Below are positions 1-6,802 of a DNA stretch of 11,343 bases, one piece after another. The notes under the pieces are model-generated. The model saw nothing but the letters and a program-made list of their open reading frames with translations. It searched no databases and was not told the DNA's origin. A program made the position numbers and the translations under genes. This stretch comes from an uncultured Oscillospiraceae bacterium. Its GTDB lineage: Bacteria > Bacillota > Clostridia > Oscillospirales > Acutalibacteraceae. The number at the start of each line of letters is the position of its first letter. Position 1 is the stretch's first letter. The stretch covers positions 1-11,343 of the forward strand of contig CABUYS010000039.1 of the NCBI GenBank assembly GCA_902495835.1, given 5' to 3'.

Positions 1-2690
1 GAATTTTGCCATGTTTTTCCATTGTCTAGCGAAAATTCTATAGACTCAATATTGATATCTTTATTTTCAACGTCAACCTTTATTGATTTATCTGACTGTT
101 TTACACTTTTAATATCTAATTTCGGAGCAGGACTTACAGTCATATTCTTTGACAATTGAATTTTAGCTTGTCCGTTTAATGATTCATAGTTCGGATTATT
201 GGGAGTAAATTCTACGCCGCATAAATTTTCACCTATTTTATTTGGAACCTCTGTTAGTTTAAATTTACCTGCTGTATTTGTTTTTCCGCTTAAAACCGTG
301 TCTTTCATGTTATCGTTGTATTCCATTGACAATTCCGGCCATTTTTCAACTATCGTATGAGCTTTTTTGACGTTCATTTTTACGTTTACCTTATCTTGGC
401 TTTTATAAAAATTGGTATTGGCCTCTTTTGCGTCAAACCTTGCAACATAGGAATTTTTTGACGCAACAGGAACTTCGTTTTCATTTAAAAAATGCCATCC
501 TGCGGGTAATTTTATGTCCTTGAGTTTCGTGTTTTCGCTATATGTTATGTCAGGCATGGATAAAGTCGGATTAGCTTTATTAATCGTAATAGAGACATTT
601 TCCTTATTTTTGTAATGGTTGGAATCTTCTCTGTAAACTGCTTTGAAAGTAAAATCTCCGATATTATCCAATTTACTGTCGGGATTTTCCCAGCTCCATC
701 CGTAAGGAAGATCAAAATCTTTTAAACGAAGATTTGGACTGTAATCTCTTTTGTAATGAGTTTTAGAAAGTCTCGGCATTAATCTGTTCACATTAACCGG
801 CACGGACAACACAATACTTTCGTAATTATTGTCAAAGGGAATAAAAATAACATTCTCGTAATGAAGACCGGCACTGAGCTTCTTTCCCGAATTCACCCAA
901 TTAACTGTTCCTATTACGTTTGAATAAAGTCCCGAAAGCTTGGATTCACTCAGCGGTTGACTGTAAACAATATTTTCCGCAACAGGAGGGGAATAAACCT
1001 TAGGAGTTGCAGGCGACACTTTTATTTTTATATCCACATCATAGACACTTCTATAAATATCTGACCTGACTTCATCAGAATTAAAATATGCTTTGTAATA
1101 AGATTTATTTACCTCTGGCACCTCATTTGGATGCTTCCAATGCCATCCTGCGGGAAGCTGTATGTCACTAAGAGTTCTGTTGCTTTTATATTTTATATTA
1201 TCTACCACAGGAATAATCGGATCAATTCTGTTAATTTTGATTAAAACTTCTCGTTCACATCTAAAATGATTGCTGTCCTCATCAAAAATGGCAATAAGCC
1301 TGAATTCACCTGCACGATTAAATTTAAAATATGGGTTTTCCCAACGCCAACCACGAGGAAGACCAAAATTCATTGCATGTATATTCGCTCGGTAGTTCGC
1401 GCTGTAGTACGTGTTGAAAAGAACGGGCGTAGATTTTTTTACAACGACTCTAACACGAATTGTAGTGCTTTCGTAATTTTGATTGTAAGGAGTAAACACC
1501 GCATCCGCATAATAATCCCCGGCGTTTGGCGTTATTTTGGGATTAGACCACTTTAATTGCCCATCAACATTTGCACTAAATCCAGAAAGAGTAGAATTAC
1601 TTAGTGATTGGCCGTAAACAATAGAGGTCGCAGAAGGATTGGAAATTATTTGCACAGGCGCTTTATTGACGGTAATATTTATAAGCCTGGACTCGGCTCT
1701 GTAGTTATTGTCGTTAGGACTAAAAACCACCCTGTAACTTGCAGTGCCAGCGCTCGGTTGCTCATACAAAGAATTGCTGTCCCATTCAAAATCTCCGGGT
1801 ATATTTGAGTATCCTCCTCTCAAACGAGAATCACAAACCCGCTCACCATACACTATCGAACTTGCCGTAGGCCAGCTAATCCTCATTTCTTCTCGTTCTA
1901 CCCTAATAGGTATAGGTTGAGTTACTTTAATATACTTTTCTTGATCATTGGGAACAAACTGGCAAATATAATTAACCGTTCCCGCTGTTATCAAAGATTC
2001 GTTACGTACAACCGGTAACCATTGAAAATAACCGTCGACACTTGCAGAACCACCGCAAAGACGAGACTGACCCACCGTATTACCTACTTTGACTTTTGAC
2101 GCCGTAGGCCAACTTATAATTCGAGGTTTCACCCTTTGCGCTCCTGAAATTTCCTGTGCACTAGCTTTAGGAGTAGTAACATCAAGAACGGCTCCAATGC
2201 AATTCTCGGCCGCTTTTGAAGCGATTTGAAGAGCTTGTTTTGTTTTTTCGCTTACATTTAGCCAAATCTTATTTATTTCATTATTGATATTATTAAAATC
2301 AACGTTTTTTTCGACAACATTCGAACCGACTTGATTTTGCATACCATTGGGAATATCAGATGCATTAGTAACCAGTCCGGAACTGTATCCTGCAAGAAAA
2401 ATTCCGCTCATTAAAGCCGCGATAGCTTTGTTTGAACGTAAAGAAAAATTTACTCCTCCTGCTACATTAGAAATCTCTTCTTCGGATAATTCCTGTGTTT
2501 TTTTGGAAATTCTCTTATTTATGATAATTATGGATTTCAAAAACTCTTTGAACTCTTCAATTGTGTACCCTTTCACGTATGATAGGCAATAATCATATAG
2601 TTCTTTAAGATTTTTCTTTTCTTTCATATTTTTAGTAAAATCAATATCACTTATAATCTTTTTAAATAATGTATTCAAATTTTCATTCAT
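1..2690 (-). CDS. Giant double-glycine-leader protein with Ig-like repeats (5' part; continues past the left edge)
   Basis: I translated the minus strand from ATG 2690 and found 896 uninterrupted codons to the window edge. Residues 1-79 look like a Nif11-type leader: an amphipathic helical region with FKKIISD and GYTIEEFKEFL, then ELSEEEISNVAGG ending at Gly78-Gly79. This is the motif cut by the C39 peptidase of peptidase-containing ABC exporters. Residues 89-106 are hydrophobic, preceded by Arg85 and Lys88, and could be a membrane segment or a second, Sec-like signal. Residues about 110-185 form a linker. From about 186 onward come nine Ig-like (MBG-type) repeats of about 70-80 residues, then a different domain from about 850. 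The start is fixed by AAGGAGG eight bases upstream. The role is unknown; I infer an exported, surface-exposed adhesin-like protein. Core cysteines are few (six) and irregular, which argues against a lanthipeptide-type product. The reading frame is certain; the function is not. Confidence 0.9.
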   Translation of the reverse strand, partial: MNENLNTLFKKIISDIDFTKNMKEKKNLKELYDYCLSYVKGYTIEEFKEFLKSIIIINKRISKKTQELSEEEISNVAGGVNFSLRSNKAIAALMSGIFLAGYSSGLVTNASDIPNGMQNQVGSNVVEKNVDFNNINNEINKIWLNVSEKTKQALQIASKAAENCIGAVLDVTTPKASAQEISGAQRVKPRIISWPTASKVKVGNTVGQSRLCGGSASVDGYFQWLPVVRNESLITAGTVNYICQFVPNDQEKYIKVTQPIPIRVEREEMRISWPTASSIVYGERVCDSRLRGGYSNIPGDFEWDSNSLYEQPSAGTASYRVVFSPNDNNYRAESRLINITVNKAPVQIISNPSATSIVYGQSLSNSTLSGFSANVDGQLKWSNPKITPNAGDYYADAVFTPYNQNYESTTIRVRVVVKKSTPVLFNTYYSANYRANIHAMNFGLPRGWRWENPYFKFNRAGEFRLIAIFDEDSNHFRCEREVLIKINRIDPIIPVVDNIKYKSNRTLSDIQLPAGWHWKHPNEVPEVNKSYYKAYFNSDEVRSDIYRSVYDVDIKIKVSPATPKVYSPPVAENIVYSQPLSESKLSGLYSNVIGTVNWVNSGKKLSAGLHYENVIFIPFDNNYESIVLSVPVNVNRLMPRLSKTHYKRDYSPNLRLKDFDLPYGWSWENPDSKLDNIGDFTFKAVYREDSNHYKNKENVSITINKANPTLSMPDITYSENTKLKDIKLPAGWHFLNENEVPVASKNSYVARFDAKEANTNFYKSQDKVNVKMNVKKAHTIVEKWPELSMEYNDNMKDTVLSGKTNTAGKFKLTEVPNKIGENLCGVEFTPNNPNYESLNGQAKIQLSKNMTVSPAPKLDIKSVKQSDKSIKVDVENKDINIESIEFSLDNGKTWQN
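147..2135 (-). repeat. Nine tandem Ig-like protein repeats (A-A-A-B-C-A-B-C-A)
   Basis: Protein-level repeats span residues about 186-848 of the giant protein. Type A (about 186-265, 268-342, 343-418, 559-635, 776-848) shares a W/P-x-A-x-x-I-V-Y-G-like entry, an S-x-L-S/R-G turn and a F-x-P-x-N/D-x-x-Y-x-S exit. Type B (419-488, 636-704) carries LPRGWRWENP or LPYGWSWENP and a DSNH-Y/F strand. Type C (489-558, 705-775) carries LPAGWHW or LPAGWHF followed by an NEVP motif. The family likeness is to bacterial MBG/Ig-like repeats of surface proteins. The copies are diverged in DNA, so this is an old array rather than a recent expansion. Confidence 0.8.
2454..2690 (-). other. Nif11-like double-glycine leader region
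   Basis: This is codons 1-79 of the giant protein. The acidic LSEEEISNVAGG end matches the bacteriocin-type signal consensus (L-S-x-E-E-L-x-x-V-x-G-G). The preceding helical part resembles Nif11 leaders, which guide RiPP enzymes and C39 exporters. Cleavage is predicted after Gly79. The motif match is directly visible; actual processing is inferred. Confidence 0.75.
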
Positions 2691-2698
2691 AACACTTT

Positions 2699-2705
2699 CC
2701 TCCTT
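2699..2705 (-). promoter_or_regulatory. Strong ribosome binding site of the giant gene
   Basis: On the minus strand AAGGAGG lies eight bases before ATG 2690. It fixes the start against the overlapping out-of-frame ATG four bases further on. Confidence 0.9.
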
Positions 2706-2717
2706 AGCACTGATTAT

Positions 2718-2747
2718 TAAAATATTACCGTTAAAACGAATATTTTA
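2718..2747 (-). promoter_or_regulatory. Palindrome in the 5' leader of the giant gene
   Basis: TAAAATATT (2718-2726) pairs with AATATTTTA (2739-2747), and the inside pairs again as CGTT (2729-2732) with AACG (2735-2738), leaving only a 2-base bulge. It lies between the predicted transcription start (about 2750) and the ribosome site. It could be a repressor operator or a 5' stabilising hairpin in the mRNA. The structure is visible; its use is inferred. Confidence 0.5.
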
Positions 2748-2756
2748 CACATGATT

Positions 2757-2786
2757 ATTATATAAAATTCACAGACATCTTGTCAA
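2757..2786 (-). promoter_or_regulatory. Sigma-A type promoter of the giant gene
   Basis: On the minus strand a perfect TTGACA (2786-2781) is followed after 18 bases by a perfect TATAAT (2762-2757). It is about 67 bases upstream of the start codon and predicts a short leader of about 60 bases. Confidence 0.85.
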
Positions 2787-3041
2787 GCAATACAATTTGC
2801 GATAAAATTTTAGTTAAAAAATCAATTTTATTATTCATAACATCTAAACAAATATACAATAGTATATTCAGCAGTTATTTAGATACACTTAAAAGTCTAT
2901 AGTATCGGGTTCATGTTAAAATATCAACTTACATGGCGCATCAAAAAATTGTTGACAAAATATATGATCAGCTTTAAACACTATTTTCACATTCAAAATT
3001 TTTAGTATTTGTATTTTTACAAAAAAATATGTAAATTATAC
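2787..3041. other. Divergent intergenic region
   Basis: Very AT-rich DNA between the giant gene (minus) and the XRE operon (plus). A second TTGACA at 2952-2957 on the plus strand has no good -10 at the right distance. I see no ORF or RNA gene here; with the two flanking promoters the gene-free stretch is about 400 bases. Confidence 0.6.
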
Positions 3042-3070
3042 TTGACAAATAATCGTTTATAAATTACAAT
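3042..3070 (+). promoter_or_regulatory. Promoter of the XRE/membrane-protein operon
   Basis: TTGACA (3042-3047), 17-base spacer, TACAAT (3065-3070). It lies about 24 bases before ATG 3094 and is followed by a GAGGTG ribosome site at 3083-3088. A small XRE protein encoded directly downstream often represses its own promoter, but no clear operator palindrome is visible. Confidence 0.8.
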
Positions 3071-3093
3071 GTGTAAGAAAGCGAGGTGTTGAG

Positions 3094-3294
3094 ATGGCTA
3101 AAAATCTTAAATTAAAATCAGCACGAGCAGCTCTTGACATGTCTCAACAAGATATTGCCGAAGCACTTGGTATCAGCAGACAAACTGTAAATGCTATCGA
3201 ATCAGGAAAATATAATCCAACAATAAAACTGTGTATCAGCATTTGTAAACTACTTGGCAAAACTTTAGATGATTTATTTTGGGAGGAAAATTAA
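3094..3294 (+). CDS. Small XRE-family transcriptional regulator (YgzD/YozG type)
   Basis: This 66-residue protein is essentially one Cro/CI helix-turn-helix domain. The recognition unit runs from about residue 17 to 38 (SQQDIAEALGISRQT followed by VNAIESG), then YNPTIKLC and the C-terminal LLGKTLDDLFW typical of this subfamily. Length and architecture match the 65-70-residue DNA-binding regulators commonly paired with small membrane proteins in Bacillota. GAGGTG five bases before the ATG supports the start. Its stop lies 2 bases before the next start, so the two genes are translationally coupled. It is likely a cytoplasmic repressor of its own operon; the signal it senses is unknown. Confidence 0.92.
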   Translation: MAKNLKLKSARAALDMSQQDIAEALGISRQTVNAIESGKYNPTIKLCISICKLLGKTLDDLFWEEN

Positions 3295-3296
3295 CA

Positions 3297-3734
3297 ATGA
3301 ATAACAACAATATTTTTGACGAAAGACAACAATTGAATCAATATAAATATGGTTCACATTCTTTCTTTATACTTACGTTTTCTGTAATAATATGTGAAGT
3401 TTTAAAATTCTTTAACCCTAATTCGATTACGCCTGTTAATGAAATGATTCTTTTGCTTTTCATGCCATCTATGTATTTTTCGGTCGCAACTATTTTAACA
3501 AATTCCTTTTGCTCGTTTTCAAATAACAAAAAGTTGAATATTATTATATTAGCGGATATGGTTGCAACTTTTATATTTTTGATATCATTTTTATTTTTTA
3601 AAAATGCTTTTGCCGACATATTAAAATATAAATTTCTTTCGGATTATACAGCTGTATTACTGATTTGTATAGAGCTTTTAATAGCAGGTATTGCTTACAT
3701 ATTAAGACTTAAAACAGATAAAGAAAGTATATAA
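3297..3734 (+). CDS. Four-helix membrane protein paired with the XRE regulator
   Basis: This 145-residue protein starts at ATG 3297. An in-frame ATG at 3279 overlaps the XRE gene, but GGGAGGAAAA just before 3297 is the ribosome site and favours the later start. It opens with a polar FDERQQLNQYKYGSH stretch, like uncharacterised small membrane proteins (DUF families) often found behind XRE regulators. Four hydrophobic helices follow at about residues 22-39, 50-68, 82-100 and 117-135, with a short charged tail (RLKTDKESI). It is an integral membrane protein, and pairing with the regulator suggests a sensing or immunity-like role. No catalytic motif is visible and the specific family is not certain. 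Confidence 0.85.
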   Translation: MNNNNIFDERQQLNQYKYGSHSFFILTFSVIICEVLKFFNPNSITPVNEMILLLFMPSMYFSVATILTNSFCSFSNNKKLNIIILADMVATFIFLISFLFFKNAFADILKYKFLSDYTAVLLICIELLIAGIAYILRLKTDKESI

Positions 3735-3822
3735 AATTTGCTTTTTGAGGATATCTAATTAATATTTTTAATCAAAAACAGTCTTACAAACAATTTATCA
3801 CTGTTTTAAATATAAAAAAATC

Positions 3823-3852
3823 CACCTCCAGCCAATCTGGAGGTGTTTCTTT
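3823..3852 (+). terminator. Rho-independent terminator after the XRE operon
   Basis: Perfect 9-bp stem CACCTCCAG/CTGGAGGTG (3823-3831 and 3837-3845) with a 5-base loop, followed by TTTCTTT. A run of A on the other side means it could also stop transcription arriving on the minus strand. Confidence 0.88.
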
Positions 3853-3867
3853 AAATAGACAAAAGCT

Positions 3868-4059
3868 CTACTCTGCTGCAGCTGAAATTTTCATAGCCCT
3901 TGCACTTACAAAAAGATTGTTATTGCTATCCATAAATAAATCTATGTTATTAAATGTCAATGATTTTTCCAATTCATCTTGTTTCAATTGGTTTTTTATT
4001 TTTCTTTTTTCAAGTATTTCACAAAAACCTATATATTTATTTAGAAGCTTAATTAACAA
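3868..4059 (-). CDS. Doubtful small ORF or gene remnant
   Basis: A 63-codon minus-strand frame opening at TTG 4059, with no convincing ribosome site and a stop 12 bases upstream. The composition (QLKQDELEKSLTF, then IDLFMDSNNNLFVSARAMK) reads like real protein rather than random AT-rich translation. The C-terminus ends ISAAAE just before the bidirectional terminator. I recognise no family. An overlapping frame upstream (ATG near 4110, ending at about 4050) leaves open that this is the tail of a frameshifted gene. Confidence 0.3.
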   Translation of the reverse strand: MLIKLLNKYIGFCEILEKRKIKNQLKQDELEKSLTFNNIDLFMDSNNNLFVSARAMKISAAAE

Positions 4060-4648
4060 TAAATTTTCATAAAATTACTGTGATTTTGCATTTTTATCAT
4101 TACTAACGTGCCGCCTTTAAGCTGCAAAATTTATTTTTTAGTTCATAACACTAGGTTTTTATTCATCGCTTAAGCTATCACTTAACCACGCGGGCTTTCA
4201 CGTGACTTTCTATATGCAATAAGAAAAAAATTACTTCTAAATATTTTTTTGAGAAATTTCTTGATAACGCGCAAAATTCCCATATATCCGGTACAAAAGA
4301 GTCGTTATATGAAATTTGTATAAGCGAAAAACTTTATGAAATATTAAAAAATAGCACCTTATTGTAATAGCTATAAATATTTAACTAAAACTATTTTATA
4401 CCTATAAAAATCCGAACCGTACTAAATAATAAAAACAGCTTACAAACTGCCATTTAAATAGCAGTCTAATTTTATATGGAAAATCAGCAATAAAGTAAAC
4501 TCCTAAAATTCCAGAGGTAATCATTGCATAAAAAACTAAATTTTCGTGTCAAAGCAGCAAAACAGCAGAGTATATTTTGAACGCGTACATTCGGGCAAAA
4601 CTTAATAAATATCAACTCTATTCAAATTACGCCATGCGTTTAAATATA
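4060..4648. other. Gene-poor stretch with one coding remnant
   Basis: Nearly 590 bases without an intact gene. Apart from the plus-strand coding remnant at 4207-4367 I see only AT-rich sequence and short palindromes such as GCTTAAGC. No tRNA, IS end or riboswitch pattern is recognisable. Confidence 0.5.
4207..4367 (+). pseudogene. Possible remnant of a plus-strand gene
   Basis: An open stretch of about 53 codons that follows an in-frame stop and ends at TAA 4365-4367. It contains protein-like segments such as FFEKFLDNAQNSHISG and LYEICISEKLYEILKN. It has no ATG, GTG or TTG start with a ribosome site. The regular helical pattern suggests the tail of a former coding sequence, not identifiable by eye. 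It could also be chance. Confidence 0.25.
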
Positions 4649-5155
4649 TCATTTTGTTTTTCTACTCATATAATCGTTTTCATACCAAACATCTACTTCA
4701 TCTTTAGTTGGTTCTTCAAATTTAAAAATTAATTTATTCATTAATCCTTCATCTAAATAAAAATCTGAACCACCTTTTCCCTCTTTAACCCTTTTATTAC
4801 GTTCTTCAATTTGCTTTTTCCAATTTTCATCAGATACATGTATATAGTGCAGTTCCATATCTATGTTTTTTTCTTTAAAAAATTTTTTAACCTTAATTCT
4901 TTCTTCCTTACTCCAAAGTCCACGGTCATAGATAACGTTTGCTCCTGCTTTGATTATTTCAACACATTTTTTGTCCATGTAATTTATCAGTCTATCACAA
5001 AAAACATCATAAAATTCTCCTTGCTCATTATTAATTAAATCATATGTCGCTTCATCCGGCGAAAGAATAACTGCGTTGACCTGCTTTTTTAAACTTTTGG
5101 AATAATACGATTTACCACTACAAATTTTTCCGCAAATTAAGTAGACTTTAGCCAT
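4649..5155 (-). CDS. P-loop AAA family ATPase/kinase (AAA_33, zeta-toxin-like fold)
   Basis: This 168-residue cytoplasmic protein has an N-terminal Walker A loop GKICSGKS (residues 9-16) after a short beta strand (VYLIC). It continues with LSPDEAT (32-38), whose Asp is where small-molecule kinases of this fold bind substrate, a hydrophobic NVIYDRGLWSKEER strand/switch region (73-86), and a lid-like RNKR (119-122). Size and order match the AAA_33 P-loop kinase group, which includes polynucleotide-kinase-like and antibiotic-phosphotransferase-like enzymes; the substrate cannot be read from the sequence. AGGAG eight bases before ATG 5155 supports the start. The start is 22 bases after the stop of the broken acetyltransferase, so the two form one minus-strand transcription unit. 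Confidence 0.88.
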   Translation of the reverse strand: MAKVYLICGKICSGKSYYSKSLKKQVNAVILSPDEATYDLINNEQGEFYDVFCDRLINYMDKKCVEIIKAGANVIYDRGLWSKEERIKVKKFFKEKNIDMELHYIHVSDENWKKQIEERNKRVKEGKGGSDFYLDEGLMNKLIFKFEEPTKDEVDVWYENDYMSRKTK

Positions 5156-5177
5156 ATAATTATCTCCTGTTTTTTAA

Positions 5178-5590
5178 TTAAAAATACTTCACAAAAAAAT
5201 ATTTAGATAATTTTGGATTTTCCTTATTCTCCCTCTTATATTCAAGTTCAAAACCGAATTTCCTATAAAACTCAGGAGCTTGAAATTCATATGTACATAA
5301 GCTTACACATTTAAAACCTTTGTCTTTACAATATTCTTCAACTGCTTTTAAAAGCCTTGTGCCAACACCTATTCCGCGGTATTTTTCTATAACAATAAGG
5401 TCTTCTACTATTACTTCATCATAATTTGAGTGACCTTTTAACACACCCATAGTTCACTTTGACTCTTTGCAATAAAATTACAAAATCGATAATTACTATT
5501 TGTGCTATTTTTATTTGCATATGTTTTAAATTCATTGTCTAATAAATCTAAAGTTTTTAAATCTAATTTTTCAATATATTCTATGTACAA
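5178..5590 (-). pseudogene. GNAT N-acetyltransferase broken by one frameshift
   Basis: The intact 3' frame (ATG 5450 to 5178) is a GNAT C-terminal half: VIVEDLIVIEKYRGIGVGTRLL, given here in parts, includes the acetyl-CoA loop R-G-I-G-V-G-T, then QAPEFYRKFGFELEY and an FFVKYF end. On its own it lacks the first about 50 residues. Those lie just upstream in another frame: from about 5590 it reads through KLDLKTLDLLDNEFKTYA and NFIAKSQSEL, then hits a stop. Joining SQSEL to MGVLKGHS near 5446-5456 by adding one base restores a full-length family member of about 137 residues. The start (TTG 5588-5590, weak ribosome site) is uncertain. It is either a single-base deletion inactivating the gene or a sequencing error. 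The product would have acetylated an amine on an unknown small molecule. Confidence 0.8.
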
Positions 5591-5872
5591 AGTTATCCGT
5601 CTTCTTTCAGATTATTAAATTTTTCTATTTTTCCGCTTAAACTTTTTTGATAATTATTATACAATTCGGTATTTCAAATATAGCATATAATTACTACTAT
5701 AATTAGTTCAAAAACAACGCTTTTTCTTTAAACATAAATTATTAATATAAAATTCTCTGATAAATTTAAAATTCCCATAGACAAATCAAAGCGTTTGTCT
5801 ATGGGAGACATGATAAAAATTTATTCTTAAAATTTAAATCGAAAGGTTCAAATACTAATTCGATGACAAAGA
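5591..5872. other. Intergenic region between exported protein gene and acetyltransferase
   Basis: AT-rich DNA. A short minus-strand open stretch (about 5675-5594, reading SLSGKIEKFNNLKEDG) may be leader or remnant DNA of the acetyltransferase gene. The main feature is the stem-loop at 5773-5806. No other gene is seen. Confidence 0.4.
5773..5806 (-). terminator. Stem-loop terminator downstream of the exported protein gene
   Basis: Perfect 13-bp stem TCCCATAGACAAA/TTTGTCTATGGGA (5773-5785 and 5794-5806) with an 8-base loop. It lies about 70 bases after the stop of the minus-strand gene at 5877. On the minus strand it is followed by ATTTTAAATTT, a moderate U tract. Confidence 0.65.
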
Positions 5873-5876
5873 CTTA

Positions 5877-6716
5877 TTATTCAGGTGCAATGTCTGGTTT
5901 TAATTTAGGTATGCACAATTTTATCAATTCATTACTCGTAACTTCAATTTTACGAGCTAAATCCGGGGAAATTTCTTTTTTTTCTACGATACTCGAACCT
6001 ACAATAGAAGCCCCTAGAATATTTGCGGCTTGTTGATAAATATCATCTGACGTTATTTCAAATCCAAAAGAAGCATATGTTTTTTTTATTAAATCTTCAT
6101 AGATAACTAATTTGGATTTGCAGTGCAAAGTAGAATAATTTGTTAAAATATTTTTTACAAAATTTTCAATTTTATTTTCAGGAATACCCAGTGATTCACC
6201 TAATTTTTTCATATCTATTCCACAACTTACTTGTTCAAAATTAAATTTATGTAAAAAATCATTAGAAATATAACAGCCGGTTTTTCTTAAAAAATATCTA
6301 TCTAATAAACTACAATTCATAATGTACTCTAAGTAAGAATATTTTTCACAACCAAAAACCTTTTTTAAAAATCTTCCTGTTTCCTTATCTTGAAATGTAT
6401 GTATTTCAAAACCACGAACAAACCATTTTTCTTCTGAAGTTTTAGCATACTTTTTCATTTCTTTGGCAAATTTATAAGAATCAGAGTCAACTCCGGTTTC
6501 TTTATCAAACTTAAATCTACCTATATCTGCATAAACCGCTCCTGATAAAAATGCATTTTTTTCATCTTCTGATAATGAAATACCAGATTGTTCAATTATT
6601 GTTTTTCCTAAATTAAAATGGGTATTTATAAACAAAGAATTCACTTCACTACAACAAAATTGGTTGCTAAAGATACATACTAAAATCGTTCCTAAAAACT
6701 TTTTAAAACCTTTCAT
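5877..6716 (-). CDS. Exported zinc-phospholipase-C-like protein
   Basis: This 279-residue protein has a basic start (MKGFKKF), a hydrophobic stretch to about residue 20 and a likely signal peptide; no proper lipobox precedes Cys21-Cys22. The mature part shows His33 in NTHFNLGK, Asp64 in GAVYADIGRF, and His106/Asp110 in EIHTFQD. The spacing resembles the metal-binding pattern of the zinc-dependent phospholipase C family (PF00882: His, then Gly-Ala-x-x-x-Asp, then His-x-x-x-Asp). The rest is helical and does not match anything I know. It probably acts outside the membrane on lipids or phosphoesters, or is a non-catalytic relative. ATG 6716 is chosen because it directly opens the signal peptide; the ribosome site is weak. 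The gene stands alone with a terminator behind it. Confidence 0.7.
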   Translation of the reverse strand: MKGFKKFLGTILVCIFSNQFCCSEVNSLFINTHFNLGKTIIEQSGISLSEDEKNAFLSGAVYADIGRFKFDKETGVDSDSYKFAKEMKKYAKTSEEKWFVRGFEIHTFQDKETGRFLKKVFGCEKYSYLEYIMNCSLLDRYFLRKTGCYISNDFLHKFNFEQVSCGIDMKKLGESLGIPENKIENFVKNILTNYSTLHCKSKLVIYEDLIKKTYASFGFEITSDDIYQQAANILGASIVGSSIVEKKEISPDLARKIEVTSNELIKLCIPKLKPDIAPE

Positions 6717-6774
6717 TATTTTTCAACTCTTTCACTGAAATCATTTAACGAATACCTGCATATAATTTCCAACA

Positions 6775-6802
6775 ACTATAATCATATTTCTGCAAAAATC
6801 AA
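6775..6802 (-). promoter_or_regulatory. Possible promoter of the exported protein gene
   Basis: On the minus strand TTGATT (6802-6797) is followed after 16 bases by TATAGT (6780-6775), about 60 bases before ATG 6716. The match is imperfect and the -35 overlaps the dispersed repeat. Confidence 0.3.

Noticed and set aside
80..896. Giant protein as a lanthipeptide or other RiPP precursor
   Set aside because: Coordinates here are residue numbers. Beyond the leader there is no Cys/Ser/Thr-rich core and the cysteines are few and scattered, so a modified-peptide product is unlikely despite the leader type.
1266..1808. Plus-strand open frames at 1266-1556 and 1608-1808
   Set aside because: They lie antisense inside the continuous 896-codon giant gene, have no ribosome site, and their composition is that of shadow frames.
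2347..2592. Plus-strand open frame of 81 codons
   Set aside because: Antisense to the leader and linker part of the giant gene, with no start signal.
3338..3619. Minus-strand open frame of 93 codons
   Set aside because: Antisense to the four-helix membrane protein; its pattern mirrors the hydrophobic codons of the real gene.
4811..5038. Plus-strand hydrophobic frame
   Set aside because: Antisense to the P-loop kinase, which has clear motifs and a good ribosome site.
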